NCBI GenBank assembly: GCA_050184225.1
Contig: JBFXAN010000100.1
Location: 1 to 23,018, forward strand
Direction: 5' to 3'
Source of the DNA: JBFXAN01 sp050184225
GTDB lineage: Bacteria > Chloroflexota > Dehalococcoidia > CAUJGQ01
Length of the DNA stretch: 23,018 nucleotides
The position numbers and the translations under genes were made by a program. Below the pieces are notes generated by a model. It did no database searches, had not been told where the DNA came from, and saw only the letters and a program-made list of their open reading frames with translations. The first letter of the stretch is position 1, and each line of letters begins with the position of its first letter. Below are positions 6,799 through 14,063 of this stretch, piece after piece.

Positions 6799-7206
6799 CA
6801 CGGCACCTCGTCTTGTCGCGTATTGGACTCGCTTGAGGCTGACGAGCAGCGGGCGGATTTGACCTGACTGCTGCCCGCCAGGAACGAGGATGCGGCGTGA
6901 GTCAGTGAGGGTCAACCAATCCGGATCAGCGTGACGATCTCGCGCTGACCGGCACCAAGGCGACCGATGGATTGCTGCCATGCGCGGATCACCGGCGGGA
7001 TCGGTTCGGGGCCGACGCAGGGCTTTGGGTTCGCGGCGACACTTCCTCGCAAACGTTCAGTCGTTCTTCAGGATGACTGTTGCCTGCATAACAGCGATCA
7101 CGATTGGCGAGCCGACACACTGAGAGCAGCCAAGGAGCTGCTCGATGCGGCCTTGCGAATACCGCGGCTGCATCGATCTTTGATCGATCTTTGAAGGAGA
7201 ATCGCC
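6799..7206. other. 408-bp gap with lyase promoter region
   Basis: No gene is supported between the lyase start and the 62-aa gene. The gap holds the minus-strand upstream block 6886-6915 (see the regulatory entry), a small 7-bp hairpin (7124-7143, GAGCAGC/GCTGCTC) and a perfect 11-bp tandem duplication TCGATCTTTGA (7173-7194) just before the next ribosome binding site. The two genes diverge, so this gap should carry both promoters. Confidence 0.5.
6886..6915 (-). promoter_or_regulatory. Upstream block shared by lyase and GNAT leader
   Basis: This 30-bp block and 8278-8307 agree at 24 of 30 positions without gaps. On the minus strand both begin TTGACC, a good -35 match, and continue to CGCCGCATCCTC, the last hexamers being only a weak -10. 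They lie 88 bp and 106 bp upstream of homologous ATG codons (6798 and 8172). A promoter or regulator site is inferred from conservation and position. Confidence 0.35.
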
Positions 7207-7395
7207 ATGATCATCGCGTCCCGTATCCCCGATCTCACCGATCGTATGCTCGCCGGCACACTGCGTGCGGCAGAGGCGTCGTCTGCCGGCGCCGATTGGA
7301 TGGCCCTTGCCGAAATCGAGCACTTGGAGCGGCGCTTGCAAGAGCGCCTGGCGCCACTCGGTTATCGCATCGTCGTCGAACGCCGGGCGGCGTAG
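7207..7395 (+). CDS. Small hypothetical protein, 62 aa
   Basis: AAGGAGA at 7194-7200 lies six bases before the ATG, one of the best ribosome sites in the window. The 62-aa product is soluble and mostly helical by composition (residues about 8-50, with AAEASSAGADWMALAEIEHL and ERRLQERLAPLGYRI). It ends in a short basic tail and has no cysteine and no membrane segment. I do not recognise a family. A perfect 11-bp tandem duplication directly precedes the ribosome site. A 23-codon frame with GGAGG upstream (7416-7487) follows 20 bp later, but it is too short to call. Confidence 0.55.
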   Translation: MIIASRIPDLTDRMLAGTLRAAEASSAGADWMALAEIEHLERRLQERLAPLGYRIVVERRAA

Positions 7396-7594
7396 GTAGA
7401 GGGATGGAGGCAGCCATGATCTTCGCCTGGACGCTCCTGCTGAGCCGAACGACACTGGGGCGACGTTCAGTCCGCCGCACGTCCTGATCGGTTTGCGGCA
7501 TCGGCGACACACACTGGCAACCTTTGTCCCACCTGGCACCGCCGATCGGAAGCACGCCGCCAAGTTCGACGTTCGAGTGGCGCAGTGCGGTCTG

Positions 7595-8098
7595 TCAAAG
7601 TGACCGAGTGTATCGGAGCACGGCCAGATCCCGCCCACCATAGGTGTCCATTTGCCGGCTGCCGTCCGTATGCCAGCCGAGGCGCTCGTAGAAGCGGCGG
7701 GCGCGATCGTTGGCTTCGAGGACGCCAAGCGTCGCGCTGCCAAGTCCCATGTCGCGGAACGCGGCGTCGGCCGCTGCCATCAGGGCAGTACCGACGCCGG
7801 TACGCCAATACGACGGCAATACGTACAGCAAGAAGACAAAGCCTCCCGATGGGTCGTCCGGATCAGGCCCGAGCCGCACGAAGCCGGCGATCTCACCTTC
7901 GTCTGCGACGTAGGTCCGCCGGCCACGCTGCGCATCGCCGCCAAGCAGACGCCGCTGCCAGTCAACCTCCCGCTGTTCGGAAGAGAGCGCACTGAGGTAC
8001 TGATCAGGCATCAGGCCGCGGTAGGCTGCTTGCCAGCTCGCCACGTCCACGGCCGCGATCGATGCGGCATCGTCCGCAGTCGCGGGGCGGACATGCAT
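7595..8098 (-). CDS. GNAT-family N-acetyltransferase
   Basis: This 167-aa protein would transfer an acetyl group from acetyl-CoA to an amine. It shows the standard GNAT order: N-terminal MHVRPATADDAASI, a strand-4 core GGFVFLLYVLPSYW (85-98), the acetyl-CoA pyrophosphate loop RTGVGTALM (99-107), and the C-terminal LEANDRARRFYERLGW (127-142). Substrate unknown. ATG 8098 is chosen because GAGGTGAG lies just upstream and the family N-terminus begins here. Two bases before it ends a 23-codon leader frame derived from the CitE-like lyase gene (8101-8172), so translation may be coupled to that leader. No partner gene is evident. Confidence 0.85.
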   Translation of the reverse strand: MHVRPATADDAASIAAVDVASWQAAYRGLMPDQYLSALSSEQREVDWQRRLLGGDAQRGRRTYVADEGEIAGFVRLGPDPDDPSGGFVFLLYVLPSYWRTGVGTALMAAADAAFRDMGLGSATLGVLEANDRARRFYERLGWHTDGSRQMDTYGGRDLAVLRYTRSL

Positions 8099-8100
8099 AC

Positions 8101-8172
8101 TCACCTCGTCGCCGTCATGATCATGCTCTCGTTGCTGCTGGGGGTGGAAAGTTCGGAGCGGTGCAAGCGCAT
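8101..8172 (-). pseudogene. Truncated copy of lyase 5' end, 23-codon leader
   Basis: Bases 8120-8185 match 6746-6811, the start region of the CitE-like lyase, at 60 of 66 positions, including the ribosome site GAGGTGCCGTG. The frame encodes MRLHRSELSTPSSNESMI (lyase: MRLRRSELSTPGSNESMI). It then diverges, stopping at 8101 two bases before the GNAT start. It is either the relic of a second lyase gene or a captured promoter-leader that now drives the acetyltransferase. Confidence 0.65.
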
Positions 8173-8277
8173 CACGGCACCTCGTGTTCAGGCTGATCAA
8201 TTGGTTGGAGAAGAACGGCATGTCTCCGCGCCGGAATCGCTTCGCGTTGGACCAGACAAATCGACGCCATCGGGACT

Positions 8278-8307
8278 GAGGATGCGGCGGGAATCGATCA
8301 CGGTCAA
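8278..8307 (-). promoter_or_regulatory. Second copy of the TTGACC upstream block
   Basis: Matches 6886-6915 at 24 of 30 positions and lies 106 bp upstream of the leader ATG at 8172. On the minus strand it opens with TTGACC. Conservation of this block together with the 66-bp start region suggests that the whole upstream unit was copied, with divergence in between. Confidence 0.35.
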
Positions 8308-8463
8308 CAACGAGGATACCGCGAAGACAGATGTACGGCTTACCTCGGTCAGCCGGTATGCTGGCGTGGGCAGGCGGCGGCATTGCCGCCTGCACCGATG
8401 CGGGCAGCGCGCACGAGGCACGGGGCGGCACGTTGCCGCGACCGGCCGCAGAAGGGACCGGTG

Positions 8464-8988
8464 GTGGCGGAGCCGTTTGGCACGGCGCGGGGCGACTGGG
8501 CGCCCTACTGTGCGGCGCTCAGTGGGATCGCGGCGACGCTGCTCGGCCTGCTGTTCGTCTCGGTCTCCTTGCGCCTCAACCTCTTCCGTGACGCCGAGAT
8601 CGCCGATGTACGCGACTTCGCCACGTTGATCTTCGGCCAGTACCTGACCGTGGTCGTGATGGGACTGCTCACCCTCTTCCCCCGGGCACCGGCAGCCACT
8701 CTAGGCGGCACGGCACTCGTGCTCAGCGCGCTGAACCTGACATGGGTACTGATCACCGGCCGCCAATATCTCAGACTGAATCCGACGCGTGAGACCCGCG
8801 CGGGATGGGCACTGCTGCTGGGGGCGGGTGGCCTGGCGACGACGGCGGCGCTGATGGGGAGTGGACTGCTGTTGCTCACCGGCGATGCGGTGGGCGCCCT
8901 GCCCTGGCTGGCGGGGACCGAGCTGGCCATGTTGGTGAGCGCCACCGTGGGCGCGTGGGTGTTGCTGACGCACGCGCGCCCGAGCTGA
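8464..8988 (+). CDS. Five-helix integral membrane protein
   Basis: The 174-aa product has five hydrophobic segments at about residues 14-36, 54-73, 79-97, 114-139 and 146-169, with basic loops (RLNLFRDAE; GRQYLRLNPTRETR). GTG 8464 is chosen because AAGGGA lies six bases upstream; the longer frame from 8383 adds only an Arg/Pro-rich stretch. No catalytic or transport motif is visible and I do not recognise the family. It diverges from the GNAT gene across about 290 bp and converges on the hydrolase gene with only 35 bp between the stops. Function unknown, probably in the cytoplasmic membrane. Confidence 0.65.
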   Translation: MAEPFGTARGDWAPYCAALSGIAATLLGLLFVSVSLRLNLFRDAEIADVRDFATLIFGQYLTVVVMGLLTLFPRAPAATLGGTALVLSALNLTWVLITGRQYLRLNPTRETRAGWALLLGAGGLATTAALMGSGLLLLTGDAVGALPWLAGTELAMLVSATVGAWVLLTHARPS

Positions 8989-9023
8989 CCGGCGATCCGA
9001 CGGGATCAATGGCACGGTGGCGA

Positions 9024-10271
9024 CTACGGCGAATCGGCGAAGCGGTTGGAGATCCAGGTGACGATCGCCGGCATCGCCTGGTGAAGCACGCTCATGTGGC
9101 CGGCGCCGGGATACGGATGAAAGGTGATGTCGTTGCCACCGGCGCGGGCCTGTTCGACGAATGTCTCCGTGCTCGCGAAGGGGACGACAGCATCCGCTTC
9201 GCCTTGGGCGATCAGCAGCGGTGTCTCGATGCGTCCGGTGTCGGGTGTATTCCGCGCGATCACGTCCGCCCAAGCGGGGACCGAGGCCGGATTCACGGGG
9301 AAGTAGGCGGCGGGCGGACGCTCGGCAAAGCCGAGATCCGCCAGGAGAATGCAGTGCTCGCCCAGCCGTTTCGTCGTGGCGATGCCAGCCGATGACATCA
9401 GATCACGTAGCGCGAGGGCCGGCGCATAGGTCTCCACCCAGGAGACAGCGGTCATCGCCACCATCCCCGTGAGCGGGGTCCGCTCCGTACGCGTGAGCAC
9501 GGCATCGAGAATCGTGTGCAGATCGGCGGCGGGCGCAGCGAAGGCGCTGCCGGTGATCGTGAGCTCCGGCGCGTACGCCGCCGCGATCTGGCGGGCAAAC
9601 AGGCCGCCGTGTCCACCCTGCGAGTGACCAACGATCGCCACCCGCGCGCTGATCTGCACGCCGTCCACCTGTCGTGCGGCGCGGGCAATGTCGAGTACAT
9701 TCCGCCCTTCGATCTCGCCGACGAGATAGGAGTATGGGCCTGGTGCACCCATCCCCTGGTAGTCGGTGGCCACGACCGCGAAGCCCGCGCGCACGAACGG
9801 CTCGAAATAGATCTGGTAGAAGTTCTGGACGTCGGCCGGGATCAATGGAATGAAGAGGTTGGCGGAGACGGCGCACTTCTCCGAGATGCCGACGGTGGGA
9901 TGGGCGAACGCGATCAGCGGAAAGCCGCCCGAGGGTGGGTCCGTGGTGGGGGTGATCAGCAGGCCGGAGACAGCGATGTCATCATCGGCGGCGGTACGCG
10001 AATGATAGAGCAGCCGGTGGACATGCGCACCCGGCGGCTGAATGTCGAAGGACGCCGCCCGGATGAGGTCGCCGGGGGCGCCGGCAGGCAGCGGTGACGG
10101 CGGTTCGTAGAACGCGCGGTAGGGGGCATCGGGTGGGTGACCGTGATGCACGATGTCGGGGTCGTCCGACGCCGTGGTGCTCCACCAGCGCCAGGCGACG
10201 GTGCCCAGGACAGCGGCCGCGACGACCAGCGCCAGCACCGCCAGGAGCCGCCGAGGTCGTCGTTGCGTCAT
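9024..10271 (-). CDS. Secreted or anchored alpha/beta hydrolase (lipase-like)
   Basis: The 415-aa protein carries an N-terminal hydrophobic anchor or signal segment (residues 8-28, after a basic MTQRRPRR). It has an alpha/beta-hydrolase fold: FPLIAFAHPTVG near 117, the nucleophile elbow GHSQGG with S217, acidic residue D360 (in QGEADAVVPF) and H392 (in GAGHMS). The layout, with a long lid between about 240 and 340, resembles the secretory lipase (LIP) and tannase-like esterase groups. It probably hydrolyses carboxylic esters outside the cytoplasmic membrane. ATG 10271 is selected because the signal segment starts there and AGGATG lies upstream. The TMEM175 relic lies directly upstream on the same strand. 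Confidence 0.8.
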   Translation of the reverse strand: MTQRRPRRLLAVLALVVAAAVLGTVAWRWWSTTASDDPDIVHHGHPPDAPYRAFYEPPSPLPAGAPGDLIRAASFDIQPPGAHVHRLLYHSRTAADDDIAVSGLLITPTTDPPSGGFPLIAFAHPTVGISEKCAVSANLFIPLIPADVQNFYQIYFEPFVRAGFAVVATDYQGMGAPGPYSYLVGEIEGRNVLDIARAARQVDGVQISARVAIVGHSQGGHGGLFARQIAAAYAPELTITGSAFAAPAADLHTILDAVLTRTERTPLTGMVAMTAVSWVETYAPALALRDLMSSAGIATTKRLGEHCILLADLGFAERPPAAYFPVNPASVPAWADVIARNTPDTGRIETPLLIAQGEADAVVPFASTETFVEQARAGGNDITFHPYPGAGHMSVLHQAMPAIVTWISNRFADSP

Positions 10272-10289
10272 AACTACATCCTGTTGTGC

Positions 10290-10732
10290 GTGGTGCAGCG
10301 GCCGCCGATTGTCGACCGAGCCGCGTCGCCACCGGACCCACAACCAGCACTAGCGGCCAGAGGAACGGCGCCAGCGGGCTGCCCAACACCGCCACCAACT
10401 GGGAGACGACGTTCACTGCCAGCACCAGCCGGCTGCGCGCGCTGCGGTAACGCCGGTGGGCGGGGTCCAGTGGGTGGACGAGCCGCAGCTGCGATCGTTG
10501 GCGCTCCAGAAGGAGAGCAGCACGAGAATGCTGATGCCAGAGGCGAGATACCGAGGCCACAGGTCGATCGGGGCGCGGCCGAGGGCTCGGTATCCTCCGG
10601 CAAACGCAGGTCGAGCGCGAGCAGTGTCAAGGCAAGGGCGAACACGCCATCGCTAAGCATGATCGGCGGATCATCCGCCGGTACTGGCGTCGCATCGGTA
10701 ACCGTGTCTGGTCGTGGGGAGGGCTGACTCAT
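10290..10732 (-). pseudogene. Frameshifted TMEM175/DUF1211 channel relic
   Basis: The frame starting at 10732 reads MLSDGVFALALTLLALDL, the first helix and SDG motif of TMEM175/DUF1211 proteins (potassium-channel family). Similarity then moves to another frame, DLWPRYLASGISILVLLSFW (about 10500-10560; helix 2). It moves to a third frame for RSQLRLVHPLD and the helix LVLAVNVVSQLVAVLG (about 10380-10490). No single frame keeps the family pattern, so at least two frameshifts are needed. The relic runs into the hydrolase start. Sequencing error is an alternative to true decay. Confidence 0.5.
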
Positions 10733-10913
10733 GTGCTGCCAGTATACGGCCCACGGGACCAGGCACCAGCCACGCTCCGCGATCGCACAGTACCGCGGAT
10801 GGGGCCGGGCTACGGATGCGCAACCGACACCGCACCAGCGTAGTCGCTCATCCACAAACAGCGCCGAGCCGAAGCTCGGTGGAATAACGACCGACACAGT
10901 GTGAGAGTCATAC

Positions 10914-10957
10914 GCCACGCCCCTTGCCGCTGATTTCCAGTCAGCAAGGGGCGTGGC
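10914..10957 (-). terminator. Hairpin downstream of the HACL operon
   Basis: GCCACGCCCCTTGC (10914-10927) pairs perfectly with 10944-10957, a 14-bp stem with a 16-base loop that can pair further. It begins 24 bases after the minus-strand stop of the ThDP enzyme. No long T-run follows on that strand. It is likely the 3' end of the CoA-transferase/HACL transcript. Confidence 0.6.
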
Positions 10958-10981
10958 ATTCACTCACGCGGGGACTCGGGC

Positions 10982-12673
10982 TTAGGTGCGGCCGGTGTGC
11001 CATTGGAATTGCTGGGGCTTGCGGCCGGCGCGGGGGTTGATGGCGATGTGGACGATAGCGGGACCGTCGCCGGAGTTGGCGGCTTCGAGCGCGGGCGCCA
11101 ACCCTTCGGCGGTATCGACGAAGTAACCGCGGCCGCCGAAGGCCTCGATCACCTTTTCATAGCGGGCGCCGGGGAGGAGCACGCCGGGCGGCGGCTGGCG
11201 GTTCGCCGGTAGCTCGGAGAGGCCGCCGCCGATGCCGTTGTTGTTGATGATCACGGTCGTGATCGGCAGCTTGTAGCGGCACATCGTTTCGACTTCCATG
11301 CCGCTGAAGCCGAAGGCGGCGTCACCTTCGACGGCGACGATCCGCTTGCCGGGATTGGTGACGGCGGCGGCGATGGCGAAGCCCATGCCGACGCCCATCG
11401 TGCCGTAGCTGCCGGCGTCGAGGCGGGTGCGGGCGTCGTGGTTCATCAGGATCGTGCGGCCGATGTCCATCGTGTTGGCGCCCTCGCTGACGATGATCGT
11501 GTCGCGGGGCATCGCTTCCTGAATGGCGCGGAGGGTGCGCTGGTAGTTGAGGGGCGAGCTGTCATCGTTGAGCATCGGCTCGGTGACGGCGGCGTTGGCG
11601 GCGGCGGCGTTGGCGAGGCCGGAGCGCCAGACGGTCTCCTCCGGATACTGCCAGGGATCCTGGTCCAGCGCTTTGATCACCTGGCGCATGATCGCCTGGC
11701 CGTCGCCGACGAGCGCCACTTCCGCCGGGACATTCTGACCGATCTGCTCCGGGGCGATGTCGAGCTGGACGACGCGCACATCAGGACGGTAGCGGGGCGG
11801 CAGGCCGAAGTGGAGGATCCAGTTCAGCCGGGCGCCGAGCAGGAAGATCAGGTCCGCGTTCTGGAGGGCGTAGGTGCGCGCCGCCGCGACCGAGAGCGAA
11901 TGGTCGTCGGGGACGACGCCCTTGCCCATCGGCGTCGCGAGGAAGGGTAGGCGGGTGCGTTCGATGAAGTCGCGGACCTCGTTCTCGGCGCGCGACCAGG
12001 CCATGCCCTTGCCGACGATCACGAGCGGATTCGAGGCGGACTTGAGCGCGGCGATCGCGGCGGCGACGTTCTCGTCCGGCGTGAGCGTGCGCGGCGGGTC
12101 GGGCACGATGGCGGCGTGCTCGATCGTGTCTTCGGGGATGGGGGCGCTGAGAATGTCGTCGGGCAGGTCGAGGTAGGCGGCGCCGGGGCGTCCGTAGAGG
12201 GAGGCGCGCACGGCCTCGGCGACGTAGAAGGGGATGCGCTCCGGCAGATCGACGGCGTGGGCGTACTTGCAGAACGGCGTCGCGATATGGACCTGTCGCT
12301 CCTCCTGGAAGGCGCCCATGCCATTGTGATAGGTTTCCGAGGCGCCGCCGATCAGGATCATCGGCCAGCAGTTCTGCTGGGCGTTCGCCAGCCCGGCGAG
12401 CGCGTGGACGACGCCGGGACCGGAGACGACGGCGCAGGCCTGCGGCCGGCCGAGCAGGTAGCCGGCCGCCTGCGCGGCATAGGACGCCGCCTGCTCGTTA
12501 CGCATGCCGATGTAGGTGATGCCCTCGCGCTGGGCACTCGCGGCGAAGGCGGTGATCGGGAAGCCGACCACACCGAAGATGAAGTTCACTCCCTGCTGCT
12601 TGAGGCTGCGCGCGAGCAACGTCGCGCCGTCGACGGTCGTCGTGGTGGTGCTGGGTTCGGCTACGGTCGTCAC
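10982..12673 (-). CDS. 2-hydroxyacyl-CoA lyase-like ThDP enzyme
   Basis: The 563-aa ThDP enzyme belongs to the oxalyl-CoA decarboxylase/2-hydroxyacyl-CoA lyase group. HACLs cleave 2-hydroxyacyl-CoA to formyl-CoA plus an aldehyde or ketone. Features: FIFGVVGFPI (31-40), GMRNEQAASYAA (57-68) with the ThDP-activating E60, SGPGVVHALAGL, NGMGAFQEERQ (117-127), TPMGKGVVPDDH (247-258), GARLNWILHFGLPPRY (280-295), SEGANTMDIGRT (396-407) and the Mg/ThDP motif VEGDAAFGFSGME to NNNG (448-480). From memory these segments match human HACL1 better than bacterial oxalyl-CoA decarboxylases. After NNNGI the usual Tyr is replaced by a Gly run (IGGG, 481-484). Start GTG 12673: GGGAGG is just upstream; an earlier GTG at 12688 overlaps that site. 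It follows the CoA-transferase by 23 bp in one operon. Substrate unknown; oxalyl-CoA decarboxylase is the main alternative. Confidence 0.85.
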   Translation of the reverse strand: MTTVAEPSTTTTTVDGATLLARSLKQQGVNFIFGVVGFPITAFAASAQREGITYIGMRNEQAASYAAQAAGYLLGRPQACAVVSGPGVVHALAGLANAQQNCWPMILIGGASETYHNGMGAFQEERQVHIATPFCKYAHAVDLPERIPFYVAEAVRASLYGRPGAAYLDLPDDILSAPIPEDTIEHAAIVPDPPRTLTPDENVAAAIAALKSASNPLVIVGKGMAWSRAENEVRDFIERTRLPFLATPMGKGVVPDDHSLSVAAARTYALQNADLIFLLGARLNWILHFGLPPRYRPDVRVVQLDIAPEQIGQNVPAEVALVGDGQAIMRQVIKALDQDPWQYPEETVWRSGLANAAAANAAVTEPMLNDDSSPLNYQRTLRAIQEAMPRDTIIVSEGANTMDIGRTILMNHDARTRLDAGSYGTMGVGMGFAIAAAVTNPGKRIVAVEGDAAFGFSGMEVETMCRYKLPITTVIINNNGIGGGLSELPANRQPPPGVLLPGARYEKVIEAFGGRGYFVDTAEGLAPALEAANSGDGPAIVHIAINPRAGRKPQQFQWHTGRT

Positions 12674-12696
12674 GATGTCCTCCCTCACTGGTTCGG

Positions 12697-13926
12697 CTAG
12701 GTCCGCGCCGGCGCCGGTTCCCCGGGCGTCCGGTTACGGCTGAACACAACCTGCTGCTCGTGCAACTCTGCCACGTCTGCGGCCGAGAGTCCAAGCTCGG
12801 CGCGCAGCACGTCGTCCGTGTCTGCGCCCATGATCGGCGCCGGCCTGAGCGGCACCTCGGACTCGGACATGCGGATCGGCGACTTCATCAGCGTGATCGT
12901 CCCCTCGGCGGGGTGCTCGACCTGCTCGATGAATCCGCGCGCCTGGAGATGCGGATCCTCGAAGACCTCGATCGTGTCGTAGATCGCGCTCGCGGCGACG
13001 CCCGCTTCGCAGAGGATACGCATCGCCTCGAACTTGGTGTGCTGCCTGGTCCATTTCGAGATCTCGGCGTCCAGGTCCGCGGCGTGCTGCTGGCGCAGTT
13101 TCGCCGTCTGGAAGCGTGGGTCGGTGAGCAGGTCGTCGCGCCCCATCGCCACGCAGAGTTGATCCCACATGCGCGTGGTGGCGATCAGCATATAGAGGAA
13201 GTCGTTGGGGCCGCCGGGGGCGCAGGGGTATTGGCCGGTGGGGGCGCCGCCGCGATGTCCCCTGCGCTGGGCGGGCCGCTGCGCCCAGTCGAGGACGCCG
13301 GTAGTGCGCATGAACATCGTCATCACTTCTTGCATCGAGATCTCGATCAGCTGGCCCTGGCCGGTGCGGAGCCGCTGTGCCCAGGCGGCGGCGATCGCCA
13401 GCGCCGCCTGCATGCCGGTGCCGCTATCGGCCATCGTCGGGCCGGGCTTGACCGGCGGTCCGTCCGGCTCGCCCGTGACCGAGAAGGCGGCCGCCGACGC
13501 CTGTGCCAGTGGATCGAAGGATTTGTAGTTGGCGTACGGACCGGAGAGACCGTAGCCCTTCACCCGCGCATAGATAATCGCGGGGTTGCGCTCGCGCAGC
13601 ACCTCGTAGCCGATATCGAGGCTCTCGATCACACCCGGACCGTAGTTCTCGACGAAGACGTCGAAGCGGGGCACGAGGTCGAGGAAGATCGCGCGGCCGC
13701 GCTCGCTCTTGAGGTCGAGCACAACACTGCGCTTGTTGCTGTTGTAGTTGAGGAAGTACTGCGAGTCGTCGGTGCCGCGGGTGAAGGCGCGGCGGCCGGG
13801 GTCGCCGGCGGGCGACTCGACCTTGACGACGTCGGCGCCGAGCCACGCGAGCATCTGCGTACACGAGGTACCGGCCTCATACTGGGTCATATCGAGGATG
13901 CGCATTCCATCGAGCGCGGCGGTCAT
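12697..13926 (-). CDS. Family III CoA-transferase 1 (CaiB/BaiF)
   Basis: The 409-aa enzyme moves CoA between carboxylic acids in the cytosol. Family III signatures: GMRILDMTQYEAGTSCTQML at the N-terminus, LGADVVKVESPAGDPGR (29-45), NKRSVVLDLK (64-73), VENYGPGV (92-99), GYGLSGPY (124-131) and the catalytic aspartate D167 in MADSGTGMQAAL, equivalent to Asp169 of formyl-CoA:oxalate CoA-transferase. ATG 13926 is chosen: a purine-rich AGAGAGAGGGAA lies upstream and the family N-terminus begins here; a longer frame to 14106 runs into the divergent gene. It is the first gene of the operon with the HACL, so formyl-CoA released by that lyase is an attractive CoA donor. A CoA-transferase for 2-hydroxy acids or for dicarboxylates is inferred, not shown. 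Confidence 0.88.
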   Translation of the reverse strand: MTAALDGMRILDMTQYEAGTSCTQMLAWLGADVVKVESPAGDPGRRAFTRGTDDSQYFLNYNSNKRSVVLDLKSERGRAIFLDLVPRFDVFVENYGPGVIESLDIGYEVLRERNPAIIYARVKGYGLSGPYANYKSFDPLAQASAAAFSVTGEPDGPPVKPGPTMADSGTGMQAALAIAAAWAQRLRTGQGQLIEISMQEVMTMFMRTTGVLDWAQRPAQRRGHRGGAPTGQYPCAPGGPNDFLYMLIATTRMWDQLCVAMGRDDLLTDPRFQTAKLRQQHAADLDAEISKWTRQHTKFEAMRILCEAGVAASAIYDTIEVFEDPHLQARGFIEQVEHPAEGTITLMKSPIRMSESEVPLRPAPIMGADTDDVLRAELGLSAADVAELHEQQVVFSRNRTPGEPAPART

Positions 13927-14063
13927 GCCTGTTCCCTCTCTCTGCATGCTGCGGTGGCCGTCATCACGCGCCATCCTACACTGATCGGAACCGAGAGTCG
14001 CATCTGATCTAGAATGGGCCGACTGCCCCGTCACACCGAACGAGCGATGCTGAGGTGAACGTG
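13927..14063. promoter_or_regulatory. Divergent promoter region, 137 bp
   Basis: This gap separates the minus-strand CoA-transferase/HACL operon from the plus-strand MmgE/PrpD gene, so both promoters should lie here. A TAGAAT hexamer on the plus strand (near 14010) is a possible -10, but no well-spaced -35 is evident. I see no strong operator-like palindrome. Shared control of both directions is plausible because of the short distance. Confidence 0.4.

Noticed and set aside
7416..7487. A 23-codon frame with GGAGG upstream
   Set aside because: Too short and compositionally ordinary; the good ribosome site alone is not enough.
10982..12673. Assignment as oxalyl-CoA decarboxylase
   Set aside because: The family is right, but the internal segments fit HACL1-type enzymes better and the conserved active-site Tyr of oxalyl-CoA decarboxylase is missing. 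Kept as an alternative only.
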